Assembly (NCBI RefSeq): GCF_001613795.1
Contig: NZ_LPVZ01000020.1
Coordinates: 620,001 to 684,000, forward strand
Direction of reading: 5' to 3'
Source: Thalassospira sp. MCCC 1A01148
GTDB taxonomy: Bacteria; Pseudomonadota; Alphaproteobacteria; Rhodospirillales; Thalassospiraceae
DNA length: 64,000 bases
The stretch's first letter is position 1. Every line of letters begins with the position of its first letter. The notes beneath the pieces were generated by a model. That model worked only from the letters and a program-made list of their open reading frames with translations. It was not told the origin of the DNA and did no database searches. This document shows positions 40,973 through 48,388 of this stretch, piece by piece. The position numbers and the translations under genes are program-made.

Positions 40973-42199
40973 ATGCCAAATCAGGACTTTCCAGAAAGCG
41001 AGGCCGGACTAATTCAGATACCAGTCAAACTCGATGGTAAGATGCTTGTCGATGGCATTGTTCAGGATTTGGGTACTCCAGGCATGACGCCGGTTCTTGC
41101 TATTGAACGAGCTCTGGAAGCTCATATTTATCAAGCGTTTTCCGGCGCATTCTCCGATATGTTGATCAAACCACCGACGATCAAACTTCACTCGAATTAC
41201 TTCAAGCGGCGGTTCGCGTCGCTTGCAGAGCTAGTAGAGATTGGCTACGAGACTTGGTATTTCGAAGTGACAATCGCAACAAGACCAGAGAACGGTTTTG
41301 ATAAGGTTATGCTCGCCGCAACAGACCTTGAGCTGATCCCTATTAGTTACGGCTGGGGAGTATCCAGAGTTCATCAGGTCAAGGTAAAGAAGCTGAAAAA
41401 GCAAACCAACCATTTAGTGCGGATTAATCACATCCGTGTTGGCGCGGCGGTAATTCGGATTATCATGGATAGGCTGATCGAAACTCCACCGGTACAGCCA
41501 ATGATTGCCAATTTTGATCCAGTCACTGGCAGTCGTGGCATGCGGATCGTATCGTTCGATCACATGGTGTCTGGCCAAAAATCACTGTGCGAATGCGCAA
41601 GAACTTTCCATTCATCTTTACCGGCACCTACAGATCGAGACGGCAGTCATTTCACAGCTTTGGGCGAGTATCTCTCACAGTGCAACTACAAACTGGACAT
41701 TTGCCATATCTGCATAGCGAAATCGTTACCAGAAGATAAAAGGTATGGCAGGAGCATAGAGACAAACTTCAAAGTATACGTTGATCAAGTGATGTGCGAC
41801 CGTGGTGTTGACAACCGAACTGCTCAAGCCGAAGTGATGCATGTTCTCGGGCTGAGTCGATGGCAGCGTGAGTCTGAGTTGTATGGCATAGTGCGTGACC
41901 TTTTCCCTGACTATAAGGTTTTGAGGGAAGCTTCACCGGAGTGGTTGGGAAGGATGCGCATAGATATTTACGTACCAGATTTAGGGCTGGCAGTAGAGTA
42001 TCAGGGCGAGCAGCACTACCGACCAGTTACTGCTTTTGGTGGTGAGGATGCCCATAGTAAAGTCGTTGAGCGGGACAGGCTGAAGCGCCAACTGTGCGCG
42101 AGAAATAATGTTGAAGTTGTTGATTTCAGGTTTGATGCACCAATTACTAAGACAGCTGTGAAGAGCAGACTAAGGCGCTTCTTAGAATCAGATCAATAA
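40973..42199 (+). CDS. Protein with Cys cluster and C-terminal Vsr/PD-(D/E)XK-like nuclease domain
   Basis: 408 residues with a good AGGAGG site before the ATG. The N-terminal 190 residues are unrecognised. A Cys-rich segment (SLCECARTFH, then LDICHICIAK) may bind zinc. The C-terminal 110 residues read GRMRIDIYVPDLGLAVEYQGEQHY, then ERDRLKRQLCARNNVEVVDF, the pattern of Vsr-like restriction-fold nucleases (D...ExQ...K). It is divergent from the recombinase and could be a defence nuclease or an accessory of the recombination system. Confidence 0.8.
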   Translation: MPNQDFPESEAGLIQIPVKLDGKMLVDGIVQDLGTPGMTPVLAIERALEAHIYQAFSGAFSDMLIKPPTIKLHSNYFKRRFASLAELVEIGYETWYFEVTIATRPENGFDKVMLAATDLELIPISYGWGVSRVHQVKVKKLKKQTNHLVRINHIRVGAAVIRIIMDRLIETPPVQPMIANFDPVTGSRGMRIVSFDHMVSGQKSLCECARTFHSSLPAPTDRDGSHFTALGEYLSQCNYKLDICHICIAKSLPEDKRYGRSIETNFKVYVDQVMCDRGVDNRTAQAEVMHVLGLSRWQRESELYGIVRDLFPDYKVLREASPEWLGRMRIDIYVPDLGLAVEYQGEQHYRPVTAFGGEDAHSKVVERDRLKRQLCARNNVEVVDFRFDAPITKTAVKSRLRRFLESDQ

Positions 42200-42233
42200 G
42201 TACCGCCAGATGCGGGACTGATCCCGTTAATCA

Positions 42234-42250
42234 ATTTTCCAAAAAACGAG
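42234..42250 (+). repeat. Right-array element copy 1
   Basis: ATTTTCCAAAAAACGAG on the plus strand, 35 bp after the nuclease gene and upstream of the HEPN candidate. Confidence 0.85.
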
Positions 42251-42387
42251 CGGCGAGAAGAACAATCCACGGCACGACTATTTGCCCGATCACGGGCCTG
42301 ATTTAGAAATCGAGTGATTTGAACACCAGCGAGTTTAGAGGTGCTAAATAGCTTGGCCACCAGTAGAAGTGGTGACATATTCAAATA

Positions 42388-43026
42388 ATGGATTATCGAC
42401 ACATTTGTACTGCGGGCACCGTGGCGTATCACGATTTACTTGTTGCCCATGAAGCACTTGAAGCTGGGCCGGAGAGCATGAATATGCGGCTCGTGCTGAT
42501 CCGCCACCTAATTTTAGAGATCGCAAACATCGCAGACCTCGCCTCGATATCCGGTGCCCTTTATAAAGAAAATCCCGCCTTAGGTAAGGCTTACCAAGAG
42601 ATACGCAAAGGGTTGGAATTCTTCAAATATCTGCGCAATGTCTATGTTGGCCATTTCGTTCCCGATCTGACGAACAAGACTTTCGAATGGATACCGTTCA
42701 CCAATGCACTCCTTGGTAGCGAAAAGCAAAATGAGCGGTTCGGCGTTAGCTGGTTTGCACTGGAAACGGCTATCAATACATATGCTGATCACGACACGGG
42801 TCACAAAGTTTTTGATTCAGATACTGACCTGAATTACCCGCCTGACCACACGCGGTTTTTGAATTTTTTGGGCTACACAGTTCTCAGCTCTATGGACTAC
42901 GTCACGCAACTCGTCTCAGTGGCGCGTACGTATCTCGATGTTCCGGACCTGCATTCAGAAATGCTCCAACTGGCATTTGCCGCCGGTCAGACGGATTTTT
43001 CTGTTTTAAGGAAGGGCAAGCGATAA
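42388..43026 (+). CDS. Unknown protein with HEPN-like RNxxxxH motif
   Basis: 212 residues, mostly helical. YLRNVYVGHFVPDL (Arg83-His89) fits the R-N-x(4)-H form of the HEPN ribonuclease motif, and the preceding helix RLVLIRHLILEIANIA is compatible with a HEPN fold. I do not recognise a named family. Located right after an element copy and before HipBA; a defence RNase role is inferred from motif and context. The ribosome binding site is weak. Confidence 0.6.
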   Translation: MDYRHICTAGTVAYHDLLVAHEALEAGPESMNMRLVLIRHLILEIANIADLASISGALYKENPALGKAYQEIRKGLEFFKYLRNVYVGHFVPDLTNKTFEWIPFTNALLGSEKQNERFGVSWFALETAINTYADHDTGHKVFDSDTDLNYPPDHTRFLNFLGYTVLSSMDYVTQLVSVARTYLDVPDLHSEMLQLAFAAGQTDFSVLRKGKR

Positions 43027-43096
43027 TCGACGATGCTGGTTCATTATGGCCACCTCAAGCCAGCCACGTTCATATAACTGTACGCTAAGTAGCTCA

Positions 43097-43196
43097 TGTC
43101 CACTTTAATGGACACTCACTTGACAAACATGTTCTTTTTCGCCATAATGTTCAATGAAATGAACATGAGATGGTATTGTGTTCATTTAAACGGACA
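43097..43196. promoter_or_regulatory. Three palindromic operators upstream of hipBA
   Basis: TGTCCA-CTTTAA-TGGACA (43097-43114) and ATGTTCA-ATGAAA-TGAACAT (43147-43166) are perfect dyads. TGTTCA-TTTAAA-CGGACA (43179-43196) is imperfect. All share the TGTYCA half-site with a 6-bp AT-rich centre and lie within 116 bp of the hipB start, as expected for cooperative HipB/HipBA autorepression. Confidence 0.75.
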
Positions 43197-43211
43197 CGAG
43201 AAAGCCGAGTT

Positions 43212-43544
43212 ATGAAGCGCAAAAGAAGCTACTCACGTGTGACACGTCATGCCTTGTCGATCCTCGGCAAGCTGATCCGTATTGGGCGGATGGAACGGGG
43301 CATGACAGCACAGGAGTTGGCCGATCGCGCCGGAATCAGCCGCACTACACTCTACAATATCGAAAAAGGTGCCCCCGGCCCTGAGATCGGAATTGTTTTC
43401 GAAGTCGCCGCTCTTGTCGGTGCCCATTTGTTTGAGTCCGACAGCCGATTGCTCTCGATGCACGATGCACGGCTTAAGGAAAAGCTGACATTGATCCCGC
43501 AAAGCGTCCGCCCCGCGAAACAGGAGGTCGATGATGACTTCTGA
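43212..43544 (+). CDS. hipB: HipB-type HTH antitoxin
   Basis: About 110 residues from the ATG at 43212; an upstream in-frame start at 43170 would overlap the third operator. The XRE helix-turn-helix reads MTAQELADRAGISRTTLYNIEKG. It should bind HipA and repress the operon at the three upstream palindromes. Its end overlaps hipA by about 14 bp. Confidence 0.9.
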   Translation: MKRKRSYSRVTRHALSILGKLIRIGRMERGMTAQELADRAGISRTTLYNIEKGAPGPEIGIVFEVAALVGAHLFESDSRLLSMHDARLKEKLTLIPQSVRPAKQEVDDDF

Positions 43545-44856
43545 TTTCAAAGAACCGAACGAAGCCTTTGTATGGATCTGGTTGCCCGATGAAACGGAAC
43601 CCGTAGTCGCTGGTCGCCTCACAAAAGACCGAGACCGACTGCTCTTCACCTACGGAGCAAGCTACCGCCGTCGCAAGAATGCCATCCCGATCTACGAGCC
43701 GGAATTACCGCTCCGCGCGGGGGTGATTGAACCGTTAAACGGGCTTTCAATGGCTAGCTGCATTCGCGATAGCTCACCCGATGCCTGGGGGCGGCGTGTC
43801 ATCATAAACAGGCTCACCGGCAAGAAGCCAAGTTCCGATGACATCCCAAATATCAGTGAACTTACGTTCCTACTGCAATCCGGCTCGGACCGTATCGGTG
43901 CGCTTGATTTTCAAGCATCTGCAACGGAATACGTCCCGCGCTTGGCGGCGGAAGCTTCGTTGGCTGAATTGCTAGCCGCAGCGGAGCGTATCGAAAAAGG
44001 CCTCCCACTCCCGCCAGCTCTGGAACAAGCTTTAAACCACGGCACCTCCATTGGCGGAGCTCGCCCCAAAGCCATGATTGAAGATGGCGAAAAGAAATTC
44101 ATTGCCAAGTTCTCAGCGAGCAACGACCTCTACAGCGTCGTGAAAGCCGAATTCATCGCCATGCGGCTGGCAGAGAAATCCAGACTGAACGTCGCACCTG
44201 TGTCCTTAACTCGTGCTGCACACAAAGATGTGCTGCTTATTGAGCGTTTCGACCGCATCAAATCAGATAACGGCTGGACACGCCGCGCGATGGTATCAGC
44301 ACTAACCATGCTCGGCCTTGATGAAATGATGGCGCGATACGCCTCTTACGAGGAACTCGCCGAAATCATACGCCACCGTTTCGCAAATCCCAAAGATACG
44401 CTGAAAGAGCTGTATGGCAGGATTTGTTTCAACATCCTGTGCGGCAACACGGACGATCATGCTCGCAACCATGCCGCATTCTGGAATGGTGAGATACTGA
44501 GCCTGACACCTGCCTATGACATTTGCCCGCAAGGTCGTACTGGCAATGAGGCCTCACAAGCCATGCTGGTAAAAGGAGATACCCGCTTTAGCAAGCTGGC
44601 GACCTGTCTTGCCGCAGCACCCGATTATCACCTGAGCGAAAACCAAGCAGCCTCACTCATCGAAAAGCAACTGGAGACCATCGCAAAACACTGGTCTGAT
44701 ACCTGCGCCGAGGCCGACTTGAGCCCAACCGACCGAACGCTATTTGCCGGACGGCAATTCCTGAACGCCTATTGCCTGGACGGGCTAGACGACAGCCTCA
44801 AAGCGCTCAAGGACGTTTTCGCGCAGGCACGCGCCGAAATCATGGCTCGCCTTTAA
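43531..44856 (+). CDS. hipA: HipA-type serine/threonine kinase toxin
   Basis: 441 residues, typical of the family. It shows the N-terminal HipA subdomain, the glycine-rich SIGGARPKAMI loop, and the kinase catalytic segment CGNTDDHARNHAAF with YDICP as metal-binding Asp. HipA phosphorylates a tRNA synthetase and triggers dormancy. The stop codon shares bases with the start of the next frame (TAATG) and lies within a 21-bp inverted repeat. Confidence 0.93.
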   Translation: MMTSDFKEPNEAFVWIWLPDETEPVVAGRLTKDRDRLLFTYGASYRRRKNAIPIYEPELPLRAGVIEPLNGLSMASCIRDSSPDAWGRRVIINRLTGKKPSSDDIPNISELTFLLQSGSDRIGALDFQASATEYVPRLAAEASLAELLAAAERIEKGLPLPPALEQALNHGTSIGGARPKAMIEDGEKKFIAKFSASNDLYSVVKAEFIAMRLAEKSRLNVAPVSLTRAAHKDVLLIERFDRIKSDNGWTRRAMVSALTMLGLDEMMARYASYEELAEIIRHRFANPKDTLKELYGRICFNILCGNTDDHARNHAAFWNGEILSLTPAYDICPQGRTGNEASQAMLVKGDTRFSKLATCLAAAPDYHLSENQAASLIEKQLETIAKHWSDTCAEADLSPTDRTLFAGRQFLNAYCLDGLDDSLKALKDVFAQARAEIMARL

Positions 44857-44902
44857 TGCGCCAGGCTTTCGGGAAGGAAGGCTGGCGCATTAAAGGCGAG
44901 CC
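44844..44902. repeat. 21-bp perfect inverted repeat across the hipA stop
   Basis: GGCTCGCCTTTAATGCGCCAG at 44844-44864 is exactly complementary to 44882-44902, with a 17-bp loop. The left arm encodes the last codons of hipA. No T-run follows, so it is not a normal terminator. An inverted duplication created when the next gene fragment was joined is the simplest reading. Confidence 0.85.
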
Positions 44903-45086
44903 CAATCCAAGAGACAAAAGTGAAAAGCAAGAAAATACGGATCTCGCTAATTTATTTGCCTCCTGCTTTTCTGTGTTCCGCAACCCTGCCGCTCATGGGC
45001 GTGCGATCTACACAACTGCCGACGAGACCTTTGGGGCTCTAATGATTGCCAATCAATTGCTTAGAATGGTCGATACGTCCAAATAA
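44856..45086 (+). pseudogene. Truncated TIGR02391/Ymh-like HEPN gene (C-terminal part)
   Basis: 76 codons from an ATG overlapping the hipA stop. The sequence NLFASCFSVFRNPAAHGR is the C-terminal signature of the TIGR02391 (Ymh) family and contains the HEPN motif R-NPAA-H. The family is normally over 200 residues, so about two thirds are missing at the N-terminus. The break coincides with the right arm of the inverted repeat. The intact catalytic motif means that a small active peptide cannot be excluded. Confidence 0.65.
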
Positions 45087-45139
45087 CGGGAGATCCGACT
45101 GACAGACACTATCGCAATAAATTTCAATGAGTTAGCAAA

Positions 45140-45382
45140 GTGGCGGCAGTTTACGCAATGATCCGGCCGACATCTGAGTATGCACACCACTCCACTGAGC
45201 AGCCTTTTGCGGTGCAGCTAGGTGATCCGCCTTATGATGGTGTGGTCGTATCAGGTGGTCCGGGCGGGCGCTATCGCCTTACTGATGTGTTCTTCTATGT
45301 CGACATGGGCGACGGCCGACTGCATTTGATGCCCGGCCAATACGAAACAGAAGATGCCATACAGACCTTTGGTGCCCCGTGA
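45140..45382 (+). CDS. Unknown small protein (80 aa)
   Basis: 80 residues from GTG, or about 74 from the ATG at 45158. It contains DPPYDGVVVSGGPGGRYRL and FFYVDMGDGRLHL, which look like beta structure. No family recognised. It ends 30 bp before an element copy. Confidence 0.45.
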   Translation: MAAVYAMIRPTSEYAHHSTEQPFAVQLGDPPYDGVVVSGGPGGRYRLTDVFFYVDMGDGRLHLMPGQYETEDAIQTFGAP

Positions 45383-45412
45383 TGAATCCGGATCGCAGAA
45401 TGACGAACTCAG

Positions 45413-45429
45413 ATTTTCCAAAAAACGAG
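45413..45429 (+). repeat. Right-array element copy 2
   Basis: ATTTTCCAAAAAACGAG on the plus strand; the CGAGGA at its end acts as ribosome binding site for the TTG start eight bases later. Confidence 0.85.
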
Positions 45430-45436
45430 GACTAAA

Positions 45437-45742
45437 TTGACAATAGAATTTCTTCTCCCGCAGAATATTCCATTGGCGCAGAAACTCCGTTGCATGCTGC
45501 TTAATCAACTAGATAATTGGTCCGGAAAGATAGGTGCAAATTTCCATATTCCGGGGAAAGACCTAACCAGTGAACACGCCTATCTCCAATTCCGGAACTT
45601 CAAAGATGTTTTTGATTTAACCTTTAAAAATCCTACTGGCTACCGGTCGCTGTCGTCGAGCACTGTAGGCATATCTTACTTCGACTACATGCTGCCTGGT
45701 ATCAAATTTGATATCCTGCCCAAACCGAATATCGGGCCATAG
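45437..45742 (+). CDS. Unknown protein (101 aa)
   Basis: 101 residues from a TTG with GAGGA at suitable distance. It begins MTIEFLLPQNIPLAQKLR and ends with a beta-rich segment (YFDYMLPGIKFDIL). No family recognised. It lies 65 bp upstream of the 132-aa gene and may form an operon with it. Confidence 0.5.
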   Translation: MTIEFLLPQNIPLAQKLRCMLLNQLDNWSGKIGANFHIPGKDLTSEHAYLQFRNFKDVFDLTFKNPTGYRSLSSSTVGISYFDYMLPGIKFDILPKPNIGP

Positions 45743-45807
45743 ATCCAAATCAGGTTATAGGTTGTTCTTGGCGAAATTATCCAGTTTCGAACAATCCACT
45801 GGAAATC

Positions 45808-46206
45808 ATGGAAAAACTGAACTCAGCCCCGCGAGGTGACAGCAATAGAGCCATCTATATCCAAATTGAGAACCTGCCGTGGTTTATAGCGAGTGAAGGG
45901 CAAAACCGGGTTGAATTGTTTCGTCGCCATCAACAACGGATTAATGCAGATATTAAAAAACTTACGATTACCAGATGCCCGGTGATCATGAGAAACATCT
46001 CTGGAGATCGATGGTTAGCGACTTGGCCTAACAGGTTTGGGGCCACAATGATTTCGACTGTTCCATTTCCAACTATCTCGCTTCCGATTTATCGAGCACT
46101 TGGCGTGGAAGTTCAGTCCACGAGATTACCCGCAGATGAAAATGATGTTCAAAGAAGCTATGAAAACTCTATCGAGGGACTAGCCAGCGCAGTTGGTATT
46201 CCGTGA
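45808..46206 (+). CDS. Unknown protein (132 aa)
   Basis: 132 residues, beginning MEKLNSAPRGDSNRAIYIQ, with LPWFIASEGQNRVELFRRHQ and VIMRNISGDRWLATWPNRFG. No family recognised. Composition is compatible with a soluble alpha/beta protein. Together with the preceding 101-aa gene it forms one unit between two element copies. Confidence 0.5.
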   Translation: MEKLNSAPRGDSNRAIYIQIENLPWFIASEGQNRVELFRRHQQRINADIKKLTITRCPVIMRNISGDRWLATWPNRFGATMISTVPFPTISLPIYRALGVEVQSTRLPADENDVQRSYENSIEGLASAVGIP

Positions 46207-46225
46207 TCCGGATAAACAAGGAACA

Positions 46226-46241
46226 CTTTCTAAATAACGAG
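46226..46241 (+). repeat. Right-array element copy 3 (degenerate)
   Basis: CTTTCTAAATAACGAG on the plus strand. It matches the right-array consensus at most positions and the left-array one in AAATAA, so it is intermediate between the two forms. Confidence 0.6.
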
Positions 46242-46350
46242 CCCGAGCAAGGTTTGGGATAACATTGCATATTATTGCTCTATATTTAGGTATCATTCAG
46301 TATGTTCGTATGATCACATCCAGATTGCAAAACCAACAAGTGAGTAAGTT

Positions 46351-47295
46351 TTGACACCCAAAATCCTTGAGCAACTTGAGCTAGCTTCCCAAGCCCAAGA
46401 TGATGAAGCGCTTGCGATCTTTAGGCACCTCTCAGAAAGTCTTGATAATCTGGGTTTGTCGTGGATTTCACTGGCACGTTGCGAAAGTGAACACGCGGCA
46501 CCGAACCAACGCATGCTTCCTACCCCCGGAAATACACTGCGCTTTAATGACCTAATGTCAGAGAATGATTTTGGTGTTGTCTTACGTGCCACAAGAGATG
46601 CGGTTGGAGACCTCAAATGGTTCGATGATGACCGCTATCTGGCATTCGGCCTGATGTGCCAAGCTGAAGAACAATGGCTCGGAAATGGTTTTATAGACAA
46701 AAAGACTCTTGAATATCTCTCCTATTCAATTCCAGTTCTTGGGGTGGAGATGCATAATCCAGAGGCGTATTTCGGTTTTGCCCAAGATGCTTGGCTTGAA
46801 AGCCATAGAGAGTATTTAGCTGAACTAAAGAAAACCAGATTGGCCCAAGAAATGCTTGATATGATTGAACAGAACGAGATCTATTCCAAGAATGACGTGG
46901 TTGCGGGGGGATTACGTCACAAAATATTGGAATTTGCCCGTATTACACCTCAGTTTGTTGAAACTTGGCGTGAAGCGCTTTTCCTGATGCGCCCACAGGC
47001 CAATAAGTTCGACCTTGATGGACTGAAAAAGGCGCTTCACAGTGACAACACAAAAGCTGCACGAATTGCTATTGCGTTTCTCGCAGGGATCACTCCGGTT
47101 CAGTTGTGGCCGTATCGCCCGGACATCTCTGATTTACGTGATGGGAGCTTATCGATCAAGATGAACCGACATGAACTTGATCAGGATTTCGGAACATTCT
47201 CGCGGACACATGGATCGTCATTTACCGATATCGAATGCGTTAAAGAACTTAGATTGATCCTCAACCACTATCTCGGTCTAATCCCTATTAAGTAA
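46351..47295 (+). CDS. Unknown protein (314 aa)
   Basis: 314 residues from TTG; no ATG is available near the start and the ribosome binding site is weak. Largely helical, with LDNLGLSWISLARCESEH near residue 30 and FARITPQFVETWREALFL near residue 200. No catalytic motif or family recognised. It is the last large gene before the tRNA end of the island; position suggests a defence or mobile-element function. Confidence 0.55.
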   Translation: MTPKILEQLELASQAQDDEALAIFRHLSESLDNLGLSWISLARCESEHAAPNQRMLPTPGNTLRFNDLMSENDFGVVLRATRDAVGDLKWFDDDRYLAFGLMCQAEEQWLGNGFIDKKTLEYLSYSIPVLGVEMHNPEAYFGFAQDAWLESHREYLAELKKTRLAQEMLDMIEQNEIYSKNDVVAGGLRHKILEFARITPQFVETWREALFLMRPQANKFDLDGLKKALHSDNTKAARIAIAFLAGITPVQLWPYRPDISDLRDGSLSIKMNRHELDQDFGTFSRTHGSSFTDIECVKELRLILNHYLGLIPIK

Positions 47296-47829
47296 GCCTG
47301 TTGACGCAACAATGCACCCGTGACCTGACTTCAAATGATCAGGATGCAACCACAATCTGTGGCAGAATGATCATCTGGCGTAGGTTCTAGCGTATTTTCA
47401 TGAGACTGCTAATAGCTTTCCAGGCAATACAGCTGGCCTATTGCTGTTTGGAATTTCTGTTTTGCTCTACTTGGTGCGTATCGCAATCGCCTTTCGTGTC
47501 ACCTGAAGCGTCTTATCGCTCCTGCCAGTTCTTAGGTGTGGCTGACTTCGCAACCTCAGCCTATTGTTCTTTGCGTCATCCGAGTCATTTATGAGCGTAA
47601 GTTGCATGATGATAGGCCATGACTGAGCAGAGAAAGCCGCTGACGTATCACTTGCAAAGCAAAGTAGTACGGGTAAAGCACATGCATAATTTTCCAAAAA
47701 AAGAAGATTCAGTTCCACGGAGCGTCGCTACCATGATGAGAGAACGTCGAGTGACCCAAATATAACGCCCAACGCGAATGGATCAAATTGACTAACGCAC
47801 GGGCACAAGTTAGCGGTAGGAGACCCTGC
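47296..47829. other. Non-coding stretch before the AlpA-like gene
   Basis: About 530 bp without a supportable gene. It contains right-array element copy 4 and the presumed promoter of the AlpA-like gene. Short open frames here lack ribosome binding sites and motifs. Confidence 0.45.
47689..47706 (+). repeat. Right-array element copy 4
   Basis: ATTTTCCAAAAAAAGAAG on the plus strand, matching the consensus through the A-run and diverging in the CGAG end. It lies upstream of the AlpA-like gene. Confidence 0.75.
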
Positions 47830-48078
47830 ATGAGCGCCCTCTTGTTTTTAACATCACAGCAAGTTTCTGACCGTTGGGCGCAGGCGGGTATTCTTGGAAG
47901 ATGCAACAAGCCGATCTCACCCGCGACCCTGGCTTTCTGGCGGAGCGAAGGAACAGGACCCACGCCTGTAAAAGCTGCGGGAGCGATTCGATACGGCATC
48001 AAGGCTTTGCGGCAGTATGAGAGAGAAAACTTCGGTCAGGAATGTGACATCACACAAAATTCAGACACTCATGGATAG
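47830..48078 (+). CDS. AlpA/excisionase-like small DNA-binding protein
   Basis: About 82 residues from the ATG at 47830, preceded by GGTAGGAGA; a longer TTG start at 47788 is less likely. The sequence FLTSQQVSDRWAQAGI, then ATLAFWRSEGTGPTPVKAAGAIRYG and LRQYERENF is the winged-HTH pattern of AlpA-type regulators and excisionases. Such genes typically sit next to the attachment site of integrative elements, and here a tRNA gene follows within 75 bp. No tyrosine integrase is present in the window. Confidence 0.75.
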   Translation: MSALLFLTSQQVSDRWAQAGILGRCNKPISPATLAFWRSEGTGPTPVKAAGAIRYGIKALRQYERENFGQECDITQNSDTHG

Positions 48079-48114
48079 CGATATTTTTGCTACCTATTTG
48101 CTACCTAAACCAAT

Positions 48115-48145
48115 AAAGGCTTAGAGAGAAAATCTCTAAGCCTTT
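48115..48145. terminator. Hairpin between the island and tRNA-Arg
   Basis: AAAGGCTTAGAGA and TCTCTAAGCCTTT form a perfect 13-bp stem with a GAAAA loop, followed by GATTTTA on the plus strand. It can end the AlpA-like transcript and probably also the tRNA transcript. TTTGCTACCTA is repeated just upstream (48087, 48097). Confidence 0.75.
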
Positions 48146-48152
48146 GATTTTA

Positions 48153-48229
48153 TGGTGCGCCCGACAGGATTCGAACCTGTGGCCCCCAGATTAGGAATCT
48201 GGTGCTCTATCCTGCTGAGCTACGGGCGC
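48153..48229 (-). tRNA. tRNA-Arg(CCT)
   Basis: A 77-nt cloverleaf on the minus strand: acceptor GCGCCCG/CGGGCGC, anticodon loop TTCCTAA within CCAGA/TCTGG (anticodon CCT), T-loop GTTCGAATC, and an encoded CCA. Its 3' end faces the accessory region, the usual orientation when an island has integrated into the end of a tRNA gene. Confidence 0.97.
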
Positions 48230-48334
48230 ACTGCTTAGAAGCCGCTTTCAATTAGCAGCAAATCCGACGGCAATCAATCCGCGACGACACGCATATTACC
48301 GCCATTTCGGGTAAAACTGCGCCCCAAACGCAAA

Positions 48335-48364
48335 TCAGCCGGGGGCGCGAACACCCCCGGCTGA
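48335..48364. terminator. Terminator downstream of pagL-like gene
   Basis: TCAGCCGGGGG pairs perfectly with CCCCCGGCTGA across an 8-nt loop, with a short T-run (ATTTT) on the plus-strand side. It lies 25 bp beyond the stop of the minus-strand gene. Confidence 0.7.
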
Positions 48365-48388
48365 TCAAATTTTAGATCGATGATTGCC

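Noticed and set aside
42250..42387. Structured RNA upstream of the HEPN candidate
   Set aside because: Only a 5-bp GCCCG/CGGGC hairpin is visible, without terminator or promoter; unlike the clear case at 20654-20738.
1..48000. Prophage
   Set aside because: No capsid, terminase, portal, tail or lysis genes anywhere in the accessory region.
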